A DNA stretch of 64,000 nt. It comes from an uncultured Pelagibacteraceae bacterium. GTDB lineage: Bacteria > Pseudomonadota > Alphaproteobacteria > Pelagibacterales > Pelagibacteraceae. Both the position numbers and the translations under genes were made by a program. How positions within the stretch are numbered: the first letter of the stretch is position 1; each line of letters opens with the position of its first letter. A model generated the notes under the pieces. The model was given only the letters and a program-made list of their open reading frames with translations. It was not told the DNA's origin and did no database searches. Positions 15,840 to 23,722 of this stretch are shown here, one piece after another. The stretch is taken from NCBI GenBank assembly GCA_902560015.1, contig CACEKA010000002.1, forward strand, positions 50,262-114,261. The letters are read 5' to 3'.

Positions 15840-16694
15840 TTAAAATCCTCCTGCTTTGACAGAGAAACTTTTCGATTTAACAATCAAATTTTCTCTTCTT
15901 ACTTTTTCATATTTTTTTTCTTTCATTGAAACTTTTTCAAATGCTTCATCTGATATAAAGCTTGTATTTGGATTCATTTTGTTAAAATTAAAAGTTAGAT
16001 TAAAAAACCATTGATCATCATAGCTTGCATTTCCAAAATCTTTGTAACCAAATTCAAAATCAATACCTGAATTTGGTATGCCAATTTTTGAAGAGTATTC
16101 TAGCCCTTCAAAATCTGCTCCTCCAGGAATATCATACTCAAATAACTTGGTATAAATTTTTGCAGTTGGCATATATGGAATATGTGCTCCTATTTCTAAA
16201 TCATAACCATCCGCAACTTCTTCTTTTACGTTATTTTTTCCAGTTTTTTCACCTGATATCGCAAAATAATGATTAGTGTTTAATTCTAAAATTGAGGATT
16301 TAATTTCTGCGCCTATACTTCCTCTTTGATGATCATAATCTAATTCATGATCATAAAAAGCATTCAAACCATACATGAAACTTTCATCATCACTTAATAT
16401 TCTTTGCCCTAAACCTAAATTTAAAGTTTTTCTATCACTATCATGATTAGAAAAAGATCCTTGAAGAAAAGATAAACTGTTATCAGTATCGCTTAAAGGT
16501 TTAAAAGTTGTAATTCCAATTTCTGGTTTATTGCCTTCTTTTGTCTTTATTGAAAAATCGGTATCTTCAAAATTTCCATCTAAAAAATTCTCTATTGAAC
16601 TAAAAAATTTATCTTTAATATCTTTAGTATCTGCTACGGATATAGCTGATGTAAAAAATAAAACAGATATTATAAATACAAGATATTTTTTCAT
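15840..16694 (-). CDS. Stand-alone inverse-autotransporter (intimin/invasin-type) beta-barrel
   Basis: A 284-residue outer-membrane protein with signal peptide MKKYLVFIISVLFFTSAISVAD. From residue about 55 it shows the inverse-autotransporter beta-domain pattern: NLGLGQRILSDDESFMYGLN, then AFYDHELDYDHQRGSIGAEI, then SSILELNTNHYFAISG, and alternating strands to the end. Just after the barrel it keeps the linker-like VRRENLIV, which in intimin and invasin leads into the passenger. Here the protein stops about 15 residues later, with no passenger. I chose ATG at 16694 because it starts a perfect signal peptide; the open frame begins 12 codons earlier. The next gene starts right at its stop codon. 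Confidence 0.82.
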   Translation of the reverse strand: MKKYLVFIISVLFFTSAISVADTKDIKDKFFSSIENFLDGNFEDTDFSIKTKEGNKPEIGITTFKPLSDTDNSLSFLQGSFSNHDSDRKTLNLGLGQRILSDDESFMYGLNAFYDHELDYDHQRGSIGAEIKSSILELNTNHYFAISGEKTGKNNVKEEVADGYDLEIGAHIPYMPTAKIYTKLFEYDIPGGADFEGLEYSSKIGIPNSGIDFEFGYKDFGNASYDDQWFFNLTFNFNKMNPNTSFISDEAFEKVSMKEKKYEKVRRENLIVKSKSFSVKAGGF

Positions 16695-16762
16695 AAATTT
16701 AATAATAAAAATAATAATACTAATGTACACTAAATAAAAACCTATAATGAGCTTATTAATTA

Positions 16763-17134
16763 TTACTTTGGCTTAAATACTAGGCAAACTCCATTATTAC
16801 AGTATCTTTTTCCTGTTGGGTTTGGTCCATCATCAAAGATGTGACCATGATGACCACCACATTTCTTACAATGATATTCAGTTCTTGCATAACCTAACAA
16901 ATGATCTGTTTTAGTTTCAAAAACATCGGGCAAAGATTGATAAAATGAAGGCCAGCCAGAACCACTTTCGTATTTAGTATCTGAGTCAAATAATTTTTCA
17001 CCACAATTAGCACAATGAAAACTACCATCTCTTTTTTCATGATTTAATTCGCTAGTATTTGGAGCTTCAGTACCATCTTCAAATAAAACTGATTCTTGCT
17101 CAGAAGTTAAATTTGGATTAATTTTTTTTGACAT
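16763..17134 (-). CDS. msrB: Peptide-methionine (R)-S-oxide reductase
   Basis: A 123-residue protein with the complete MsrB domain. Two zinc-binding CxxC pairs are visible (CANCGEKLFDS and CKKCGGHHGHIF), with the substrate-binding GSGWPSFYQ and the catalytic cysteine in RYCNNGVC near the C-terminus. It reduces methionine-R-sulfoxide in proteins using thioredoxin. There is no signal peptide, so it acts in the cytoplasm. It follows the hydroxyacid dehydrogenase gene by three bases. Confidence 0.95.
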   Translation of the reverse strand: MSKKINPNLTSEQESVLFEDGTEAPNTSELNHEKRDGSFHCANCGEKLFDSDTKYESGSGWPSFYQSLPDVFETKTDHLLGYARTEYHCKKCGGHHGHIFDDGPNPTGKRYCNNGVCLVFKPK

Positions 17135-17137
17135 AAA

Positions 17138-18088
17138 TTACTCTATTACTCTAAGTGGTTTTCCATTAACGCATGCCTCAAGATCTTCAATCATTTGCGA
17201 ATAAAAGATACTATAGTTTTCTGCAGTTACATATCCAATATGTGGAGTTAATAATGCATTGGGTAAAAATCTTAATTTATTTCCTTCTGGTAATGGTTCT
17301 TTTTCATAAACATCTATTCCAGCACCCATTATGACATTTGTTGATAAAGCAATAATTAAATCATCTTCATTAACGATGGGGCCTCTTGATGTATTAATTA
17401 AAAAAGCTGTCTTTTTCATTTGATCAAATTCATTAATAGTGATGCAATCTTTATAACGTTCTCCACCTTGAACATGAATTGAAATATAATCTGATGTTTT
17501 AATTAAATCTTCTTTACTACAAGGTAGAACATTTAATTCTTTACATTTATCTAAATCTAAATTTTCACTCCAAGCAATAACCTGCATTCCAAAAGCATTA
17601 GCAATTTTTGCAACTTGTGATCCAACTCTACCAAGGCCAATTAAGCCTATAATTTTTCCTTTAAGCTCAAATCCTACTGTAGTCTGCCAGTATCCTTGAT
17701 ACATATTATCTATCTCTGTTTTTAAATTTTTTGATAAACCTAAAATTAATGCCCAAGTTAATTCACAAGTTGGATTAAAATTAATTTCAGTTCCACAAAC
17801 TATAATTTTTCTTTTTTTGGCGGCTTCTAAATCAATTGCTTTGTTTCTTGATCCACTCGTAATAATATATTTAAGATCATTAAGATTATCGATTAAATTT
17901 TTAGTAATTGGAGTTCGTTCTCGCATGATTAATAGAGCCTCAAAATCAGATAATTGTTCAATTGCATCTGCCTCATCTAAAAAAGGTTCACTAAAAATTT
18001 TTATCTCATATTTTCCAGATAATTTTTTTAAATCCACAAACTCTTGTGAAACATTTTGATAGTCATCTAATATTGCAACTTTAAGCAT
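17138..18088 (-). CDS. D-2-hydroxyacid dehydrogenase family protein
   Basis: A 316-residue NAD-dependent enzyme. The Rossmann motif is GLIGLGRVGSQVA near residue 150, and the catalytic triad of the family is present: Arg in LINTSRGPIVNEDDL, Glu in GAGIDVYEKEPLPEG, and His in TPHIGYVT. The whole length fits the family that includes phosphoglycerate and formate dehydrogenases and glyoxylate/hydroxypyruvate reductases. The exact substrate cannot be assigned. It overlaps the DMT-carrier gene by 8 bases and is followed by msrB, so the three genes look like an operon. Confidence 0.87.
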   Translation of the reverse strand: MLKVAILDDYQNVSQEFVDLKKLSGKYEIKIFSEPFLDEADAIEQLSDFEALLIMRERTPITKNLIDNLNDLKYIITSGSRNKAIDLEAAKKRKIIVCGTEINFNPTCELTWALILGLSKNLKTEIDNMYQGYWQTTVGFELKGKIIGLIGLGRVGSQVAKIANAFGMQVIAWSENLDLDKCKELNVLPCSKEDLIKTSDYISIHVQGGERYKDCITINEFDQMKKTAFLINTSRGPIVNEDDLIIALSTNVIMGAGIDVYEKEPLPEGNKLRFLPNALLTPHIGYVTAENYSIFYSQMIEDLEACVNGKPLRVIE

Positions 18089-18983
18089 TACGAACCTTTT
18101 TATTTGATAGTAAAATTCCTGTTACAATAAAACAAGCGCCCAACATATGATAAAACATAAATTTTTCATTAAAAATAATCATAGCCATTATTGCACTTAA
18201 TATAGGCATCAAATGTAAAAAAACACCAGAGCGATTTGCACCGATCATAGATATCCCCTTAATCCATAATATAAATGAAGCCAAACCAGGAAGTAAAACA
18301 ACATAAGACAAGATTAAATAAAATGGTTTATCTAGTGTTATCCTAAATCCCAATTGATATTCAATAAAATAAACTGGTATTAAAAAAACTAAACCAAAAG
18401 ACATCACCACTTGTAATAAACTCAGTTGTGAAATTTCATATTTTTGTCTTTTTAATAATGTTGAATATAAAGCCCAAGACAACATTGCTATAACCATTGT
18501 TATATCTCCTTTATTGAAGTTTAAATTTCTTAGAATTTCAAAATTAGCTTTGGTAATAATAATGATGACACCTAAAAATGAAAGTATTACTCCAATTATT
18601 TGAAATAAATTTGTTCTTTCAATTTTTAAAATTGATGAAAAAAACATAATCATTACTGGAATAGTTGAAATCATTAAAACTCCACTTATTACCTGAGTGA
18701 AATTTAACGAGTAATAAACAATTGAATTAAAGATTGTAATACTGGTTACTCCTAAAACTATAAAAAGTTTATAATTATTAATTATGTAATCTTTTTTTTT
18801 AATAATTTCTGGAAGAGTAAATGGTGCTAAAATCAACCAAGCAAAAAACCATCTATAAAAATTTAATGAAAAAGGTGGGACCTCATAAAGACTAGCAAAT
18901 TTTCCAACTACAAAATTACCTGCCCAAAATGTTACTGTTAAAAATAAAAAAATATATGCAAGAAAATTAGATTGATTTTTCAT
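18081..18983 (-). CDS. DMT superfamily (EamA) carrier
   Basis: A 300-residue membrane protein with ten hydrophobic segments arranged as two EamA repeats. The first repeat shows FWAGNFVVGKFA and SLNFYRWFFAWLI, and the second shows MLSWALYSTLLKRQ. Proteins of this family export amino acids or other metabolites. It overlaps the next gene, a D-2-hydroxyacid dehydrogenase, by 8 bases. The substrate is unknown. Confidence 0.88.
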   Translation of the reverse strand: MKNQSNFLAYIFLFLTVTFWAGNFVVGKFASLYEVPPFSLNFYRWFFAWLILAPFTLPEIIKKKDYIINNYKLFIVLGVTSITIFNSIVYYSLNFTQVISGVLMISTIPVMIMFFSSILKIERTNLFQIIGVILSFLGVIIIITKANFEILRNLNFNKGDITMVIAMLSWALYSTLLKRQKYEISQLSLLQVVMSFGLVFLIPVYFIEYQLGFRITLDKPFYLILSYVVLLPGLASFILWIKGISMIGANRSGVFLHLMPILSAIMAMIIFNEKFMFYHMLGACFIVTGILLSNKKVRNA

Positions 18984-19025
18984 TATAATTTAAATTATAT
19001 AATTTTATTGTAATTGATATTTTTT

Positions 19026-19316
19026 TTATTTTAAATGACAATCTATATTTTCATAGTCATCAAAAAATATACTCTGTAACTCATTGCTACTTATTGCTGT
19101 GCAGTCCAAAGGTTTGGACTCAAGAGTGTCGACCATATGATCGCTAATATTTTTTCCTGTTTGATATTTTATACCAGTGTTAACTGTTTGAGATACAAGC
19201 GCATGCTGAACACTACCTGTTTTTGCAATACTTATTGCAGGACCTAATATCGCAATACTTTGCGTACAACCATTTAGAAATATAAAACAAATTAAAATAA
19301 ATAAAAATTTATTCAT
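19026..19316 (-). CDS. Small lipoprotein of unknown function
   Basis: A 96-residue protein with a type II signal peptide and lipobox LNGC (Cys17). The next stretch GPAISIAKTGSVQHALVSQTVNTGIKYQTGKNISDHM carries no domain I recognise, and two more cysteines sit near the C-terminus (LDCTA and IDCHL). It follows the ammonium-transporter/phosphatase fusion by 84 bases on the same strand and may share its transcript. The gap 19317-19400 shows nothing beyond AT-rich sequence. Confidence 0.68.
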   Translation of the reverse strand: MNKFLFILICFIFLNGCTQSIAILGPAISIAKTGSVQHALVSQTVNTGIKYQTGKNISDHMVDTLESKPLDCTAISSNELQSIFFDDYENIDCHLK

Positions 19317-19400
19317 TAAGAATCTCTAATATATAATTTTTGTAAAAAATAAAGACAAACTAACTTAGAACTATACTATTAAGTGTCCAAAATGATTTTT

Positions 19401-21638
19401 TTATTTTCCGATTCCAATTATTGTTAAATCATCATCAAGGATATCATTATTTTCCTTTATGCCTTTTTCAATTGACTCTTTTTTTAAGCTTTTTAACCTA
19501 ATTTCTTCTGTTGAGTTTTGTAGTTCTCGTTTTAATGAAGGATTTTGATGTTTAATAATCAATTCTTTTACCCCATCAATACCAATCTCTTTTCTATTGT
19601 CATCCAAAGATTCAGAAAAACCATCTGTAAAACAATAAATTCTTCCTCCATTAAGCTTAAAACTTTCTAAATTATAAACATTTGTATCTTTATGCCTTGT
19701 AACTGCTAATGGCACTGAACTTGATGGAAATTCCTTAAACTTATTATCATTTTTTAATAAAGCTGGTTGATGTCCAGCATTGGATAGCTCAACTAAATCT
19801 GATTTTAAATTATATCTTCCAACAATAGAAGTGATAAATGTTCCTGATGGGTTTGACTCATTTAAATCATTGTTCATTTCAAATAATATTTCATTTGGTT
19901 TAAATCTCTGTCTTGCAAAAATTTTAAACAATGTAATTGCTTTGGCCATTACCATGCCCGCATTCACACCTTTGCCAGATACATCTGATAATGTAAAATA
20001 AACCTCGTCATCATGAAGATAGAAATCATAAAAATCTCCTGAAATTTCTCTTGCTGGAATATTCAAACCATAGATCGGAAAATGGTCTATATCTCTTTTA
20101 GGCATTAATCGTTTTTGTACATCCATTGCGAGTTTAATTTCTTGAGAAACCCTATTTTTCCATAGGTTTTTTTGTTTTTCAGTTTGTTCAAGCTTATCCA
20201 TTAAAACATTATATTGGGTACCAATAATACCGCTATCTGTGAAAGGATCTTGTGGGGCTCTGTTAGAATAATCATCTGATTTAGCTTGTTTTGTTAAAAC
20301 TTCTAACAATTCATGCGTATCCGTTGATGCATTGTGTTCTGAAATATTAAGGCCTAACTCTTCTTGAATTTTTCCAACTCTTAATGGAAAAAAAGAATTA
20401 ATAGTTTTAAAAACTATATACGATCCAAAAAAACAAAAACTTCCAATAGAAGCAATTCCAATTAATTGAATTAATAATTGTTCAAATCTTGTTTTTTCAA
20501 CTCCCATCATTTCAAAATTTCCAAATATAGCAACAGCAATAGTTCCCCATATTCCAGAAGCTAAGTGAACAGGAATTGCACTCACTACATCGTCAATTTT
20601 AATTTTTTCTAACAATACAATTGTTGAACCTGAAATAATTCCACCAATACTTCCAATTACAATTGCATCAGATGGATCTACATAAGCACATGATGCCGTT
20701 ATGGAAACCAACCCTGCAAGAGGACCTGTTATCATGAATAACGGTTCAGGTTTTTTTAAAACAATTATTCCCATTATGCTTGAAAAAATAAGACCAAAAG
20801 AAGCTGATAAAAAAGTATTAATTAAAATTAATGGAATTTTTAAATCCATTGCACCATTAGCACCTCCATTAAATCCAAACCAGCCAAACCATAAAATTAA
20901 AGCTCCAAGTGCAGCAATTGGAGTATTACTTCCTTGAAAGGTCTTACTTAAGCTATCTTTTCTAAATCTACCTGTTCTATTTCCAACAACTAATAAAACT
21001 GCAAGCGCTATCCATCCACCAACTGAATGGACAACAGAAGCTCCTGCAAAATCCAAATAACCCATTTTTCCAAGCCAACCAAATTTTTGAGTAGGATTTT
21101 CAAAATTAAATGCCCAAGACCAATGGCCAACAATTGGATAAAAAAATCCTGAAGCAAAAAATGTTATAATTACATAAGAAAAAAATCTTAACCTTTCAGC
21201 AACTGCACCAGATATAATTGTTGCAGCTGTTGCAACAAACATTGCTTGGAAAACAAAATAGGTCTGATACCCAGCGACCTTTGTGGTAAAAAAGAAAAAC
21301 CTATTACCAAACAATCCAGACACACTAGTTCCATACATTAATGCAAAACCAAATGCCCAAAAAATCACAACTGCAATACCAAAGTCAGTTACATTTTTAA
21401 GAGCAACATTAATGCTATTTTTGTTTCGAGATAATCCAGTTTCCAAACACATAAACCCCGCTTGCATTAAAAAAACAAGGATTGCGCAAATCAATAGCCA
21501 AAAAGTATCTAGATTTGCTTGAAGGATTGCATCTAAACGAAATTCTAGAGCAGTTAAAGCTCCTTTGTTGGTAAGCTCTAATTGCTTAATGCTCGACTGC
21601 AACTTATTAAGCAGTATCTGGGTTTCAGCCGCAGTCAT
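19401..21638 (-). CDS. amt: Ammonium transporter fused to a SpoIIE-type PP2C phosphatase
   Basis: A 745-residue fusion. Residues about 40-430 form a complete Amt/Mep/Rh channel with about eleven membrane segments; the conserved Asp196, the pore twin histidines H204 (ASVVHSVGGW) and H358 (AIPVHLASGIWG) and the C-terminal ELGLNISEH motif are intact, so transport or ammonium sensing is plausible. A linker of about 60 residues, partly coiled coil (472-505), leads to a SpoIIE/RsbU phosphatase (about 505-745) with metal-binding aspartates in SGDFYDF (D535, D538), SDVSGKG (D552), FTDGFSE (D672) and DDDLTIIG. Such phosphatases dephosphorylate STAS antagonists; a STAS/kinase pair lies at 23423-24132. 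It follows the HMA-domain gene by 12 bases. Confidence 0.93.
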   Translation of the reverse strand: MTAAETQILLNKLQSSIKQLELTNKGALTALEFRLDAILQANLDTFWLLICAILVFLMQAGFMCLETGLSRNKNSINVALKNVTDFGIAVVIFWAFGFALMYGTSVSGLFGNRFFFFTTKVAGYQTYFVFQAMFVATAATIISGAVAERLRFFSYVIITFFASGFFYPIVGHWSWAFNFENPTQKFGWLGKMGYLDFAGASVVHSVGGWIALAVLLVVGNRTGRFRKDSLSKTFQGSNTPIAALGALILWFGWFGFNGGANGAMDLKIPLILINTFLSASFGLIFSSIMGIIVLKKPEPLFMITGPLAGLVSITASCAYVDPSDAIVIGSIGGIISGSTIVLLEKIKIDDVVSAIPVHLASGIWGTIAVAIFGNFEMMGVEKTRFEQLLIQLIGIASIGSFCFFGSYIVFKTINSFFPLRVGKIQEELGLNISEHNASTDTHELLEVLTKQAKSDDYSNRAPQDPFTDSGIIGTQYNVLMDKLEQTEKQKNLWKNRVSQEIKLAMDVQKRLMPKRDIDHFPIYGLNIPAREISGDFYDFYLHDDEVYFTLSDVSGKGVNAGMVMAKAITLFKIFARQRFKPNEILFEMNNDLNESNPSGTFITSIVGRYNLKSDLVELSNAGHQPALLKNDNKFKEFPSSSVPLAVTRHKDTNVYNLESFKLNGGRIYCFTDGFSESLDDNRKEIGIDGVKELIIKHQNPSLKRELQNSTEEIRLKSLKKESIEKGIKENNDILDDDLTIIGIGK

Positions 21639-21650
21639 AATTAAATTTTA

Positions 21651-21977
21651 TTAGTCTACTAATTTTCTAGCTTCTTCAGCATCTGAAATGATTTTATCTA
21701 CACTTACAACTTTGATAACTTCAAAACCAGTTCCAAGAATAGCATTTTTGTAATCTTCATCTGTTAGATTTGATTTATCAGCAAAAGAAGAAACAGCTAC
21801 ACCTTCTGGCCATGAAACCTTTACATCGGCGTTAGGACTTGCTGCCTGAAGTGCTTTAGTCACCATTTTTTGACACTTAATACACATCATACCATTTACT
21901 TGGGCTATTTGTGATTGAGCTGCAAAAACATTTGTAGAAAATAATATTAACAATAAAGTAATAAATATTTTTTTCAT
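21651..21977 (-). CDS. Exported heavy-metal-associated (HMA) domain protein
   Basis: A 108-residue protein with signal peptide MKKIFITLLLILFSTNVFA and a ferredoxin-like HMA domain. The metal-binding loop reads GMMCIKCQKMVTKAL, that is M-x-C-x-x-C as in MerP and copper chaperones, and the second half (VSWPEGVAVSSFADKSNLTDED) matches the fold. A role in periplasmic copper or mercury binding is likely from the family. I use ATG at 21977, four codons inside the open frame, because it opens the signal peptide. The Amt-phosphatase gene follows after 12 bases, which suggests co-expression for an unknown reason. Confidence 0.8.
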   Translation of the reverse strand: MKKIFITLLLILFSTNVFAAQSQIAQVNGMMCIKCQKMVTKALQAASPNADVKVSWPEGVAVSSFADKSNLTDEDYKNAILGTGFEVIKVVSVDKIISDAEEARKLVD

Positions 21978-22083
21978 ATTTGCTTTCATTTTTAATTAAA
22001 TAAATCTAACTCCATTAATAACTTAAATCTATAATAAAGCTGATCAATTTGAGTTAAAATTCAATTGCTAATTGATTTATCTA

Positions 22084-22335
22084 TTATTCAGTATCTTTTT
22101 TTCTCCAAATATAAAAAAATATATATGGAGATAAAGCGGGCACAATTCCAAACCAAAACCATTCATCCCATCTAAAACTTTTATCTAAAGTAGGTGCCTT
22201 CAAACCATTCCACCAAGTTAAATAACCAATAAATATTATCCAACCCAAACTAGCTGTGATAAAAATTTTTTGTTTTTGTGAGAAGTCTTGTTTTGTTAAT
22301 TTTAAAAAAAAATTTTTAATATTTTCTAAATTCAT
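22084..22335 (-). CDS. Small membrane protein downstream of pilin genes
   Basis: An 83-residue protein (from ATG at 22335) with a basic amphipathic N-terminus (NIKNFFLKLTKQDFSQKQK) and two hydrophobic segments around residues 24-43 and 56-77, ending in a charged tail WRKKDTE. The ATG lies four bases after the pilin stop, which fits better than the ATG 13 codons upstream inside the pilin gene. No family is recognised. The position suggests it is co-transcribed with the two pilin genes. Confidence 0.6.
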   Translation of the reverse strand: MNLENIKNFFLKLTKQDFSQKQKIFITASLGWIIFIGYLTWWNGLKAPTLDKSFRWDEWFWFGIVPALSPYIFFYIWRKKDTE

Positions 22336-22339
22336 GCCC

Positions 22340-22786
22340 TTAACACTTTGCTGGATCTCTACTAAGTGAACCATCAGCTGTTAAAGTTATATTACACCCG
22401 TTAGAATTATCTTCCTCAACCGCATAAATTTTATAATTTGAAGCGTGATCTGCAACACATATTAAATAACCCGCCGTTGCTTTTTTAGGGCTTACATTTG
22501 GATCAATAATAGATTTTGCTCCACCAAGTAATTCATTTTCAATAGCTTCAGATGTTGCAATTGAAGGTGTGCAAGATGATCCTGTGCCTGTGTAATAAAT
22601 TGAATTGACTGAATAATACTCTGTTTGACCTAGAGATATTTGTCTCATGATATTTTCAGTTGATTTTTTTTTTGTTGAAGAAACGTAGCCACTATAACTT
22701 GTTATACCAATAGCTGCAATAATGCCTAGGATTGCTACAACAACCAAAAGTTCAATAAGGGTAAACCCGGAACTTTTGGTTGTCAT
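22340..22786 (-). CDS. Type IV pilin-like protein 2
   Basis: A 148-residue prepilin. The leader MTTKSSG is cut before FTLIELLVVVAILGIIAAIG, with the +5 glutamate that pilin assembly needs. The mature part has three cysteines (one mid-protein, one before YKIYAVEE, one at the very end) that may form the C-terminal disulfide loop common in pilins. It is substrate for PilD (42420-43181). It is encoded 16 bases after pilin 1 with a clearly different C-terminal domain, so it is more likely a second structural or minor pilin than a recent duplicate. Confidence 0.9.
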   Translation of the reverse strand: MTTKSSGFTLIELLVVVAILGIIAAIGITSYSGYVSSTKKKSTENIMRQISLGQTEYYSVNSIYYTGTGSSCTPSIATSEAIENELLGGAKSIIDPNVSPKKATAGYLICVADHASNYKIYAVEEDNSNGCNITLTADGSLSRDPAKC

Positions 22787-22802
22787 AAAATTATTTTTTT
22801 AA

Positions 22803-23261
22803 TTATTCAATCGTAACTGTGTTACTCAATAAAGTCTCACCATTAGCTGTGCAACTTTTTATCGTAACTGTTGTTCCATCATCACTAACACTCGTTTGAC
22901 CTTCTGTTGTAGCGTTACAAGCGGTTAGAGTTGTGGTTACAATTGCAGATGAAGCAGTTGAATAAGGATTTTTAAATTCACTTCCTAATGCTGAATTAGT
23001 TCCATCTTTAACTTTCCCTGATGTTTTTCTCTGAGAACAAGTTAAATTAGTTCCCATTACAGAAGTTTCACCAATTTCACACTTTTTAAGTTCTGCGGCT
23101 ACATATTTAACAACTGCAGCTTGGTTTGATTTAACAGCTGATTTTTTAGCACCCGCTGTATAACCAGAGTAAGCAACTACACCTACGGCAGCTAAAATTC
23201 CGATAATCGCTACAACAACTAGTAGCTCAATAAGAGTAAAACCTTTATTATTTTTTTTCAT
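22803..23261 (-). CDS. pilA: Type IV pilin-like protein 1 (candidate major pilin)
   Basis: A 152-residue prepilin with leader MKKNNKG cut before FTLIELLVVVAIIGILAAVG and the +5 glutamate present. Cysteines at CEIGE, LTCSQR, ACNATT and SCTANG could form two disulfides in the variable region. I use ATG at 23261, preceded by GGGA about 8 bases upstream; the frame extends to a TTG nine codons earlier. It is the first gene after a 161-base divergent intergenic region and so is likely the most highly expressed pilin. TTTACA and TATAAA elements lie upstream but at a suboptimal 15-base spacing. Confidence 0.9.
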   Translation of the reverse strand: MKKNNKGFTLIELLVVVAIIGILAAVGVVAYSGYTAGAKKSAVKSNQAAVVKYVAAELKKCEIGETSVMGTNLTCSQRKTSGKVKDGTNSALGSEFKNPYSTASSAIVTTTLTACNATTEGQTSVSDDGTTVTIKSCTANGETLLSNTVTIE

Positions 23262-23363
23262 ATTTAGATCCCTATATTTTATAAACAAACTTTATAAACC
23301 TTAATTGTTTTTGTAAAGCCAAGAAATTAAGATAAAATCTTGCATTCACAACGTTTTAATAGT

Positions 23364-23405
23364 CCAAAATGGGTGTTAATACTAGCGTTAAATAAAAAAT
23401 TAACG
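23364..23405 (+). promoter_or_regulatory. Shared upstream motif and dyad ahead of the STAS gene
   Basis: CCAAAA (23364-23369), eight bases, then AATACTAGCG (23378-23387) precedes the STAS gene by 35 bases. The same two elements with nine bases between occur directly upstream of the GAF-phosphatase gene (43327-43351). Overlapping the end of the motif is a perfect dyad CGTTAA-8 bases-TTAACG (23386-23405), which could bind a dimeric regulator. A canonical -10 is not evident here, so the shared element may be part of the promoter or an operator. Confidence 0.4.
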
Positions 23406-23422
23406 TAAAAGGAGCAAAAAAA

Positions 23423-23722
23423 ATGACATATCAAGTTACAGAAGAAAATAATATTTCAACCGTGTTTCTTAACGGTGAAATTGATATGGATGTAACTGAT
23501 AAAGCTAAAGATGTTATTTTACCCTTAATTGAAGCAGGTAAAGAGGTTCACATCAATTTAAAAGATGTCGAGTACATGGACTCATCAGGTATTTCAGTGC
23601 TAATTGAAAGTCATCAAAAAGCAATGGAGCTTGGTACTAAAGTAACTCTAAAAGAAATCAGCAAGTCTGTTCTTAAAGTAATAATGATGGCAAAACTAGA
23701 ACAGATCTTAAATTTAGATTGA
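23423..23722 (+). CDS. STAS-domain anti-sigma factor antagonist
   Basis: A 99-residue single-domain STAS protein of the SpoIIAA/RsbV type. The phosphorylation loop reads YMDSSGISVLIE, with D53-S54-S55-G56; S54 is the expected phospho-acceptor by analogy with SpoIIAA. Unphosphorylated, such proteins bind the partner kinase and release its other target; SpoIIE-type phosphatases reactivate them. A strong GGAG ribosome-binding site precedes ATG. It overlaps the kinase gene (TGATG) and diverges from the pilin genes. Three candidate activating phosphatases lie within 24 kb. Confidence 0.93.
   Translation: MTYQVTEENNISTVFLNGEIDMDVTDKAKDVILPLIEAGKEVHINLKDVEYMDSSGISVLIESHQKAMELGTKVTLKEISKSVLKVIMMAKLEQILNLD

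Noticed and set aside
16694..16730. Upstream extension of the beta-barrel gene
   Set aside because: Adds a second hydrophobic stretch before a perfect signal peptide; the later ATG is a better start.
23262..23340. Sigma-54-type promoter for the pilin genes
   Set aside because: TTGGCTTTACAAAAA lacks the GG-N10-GC spacing; an ordinary sigma-70 promoter is as likely.
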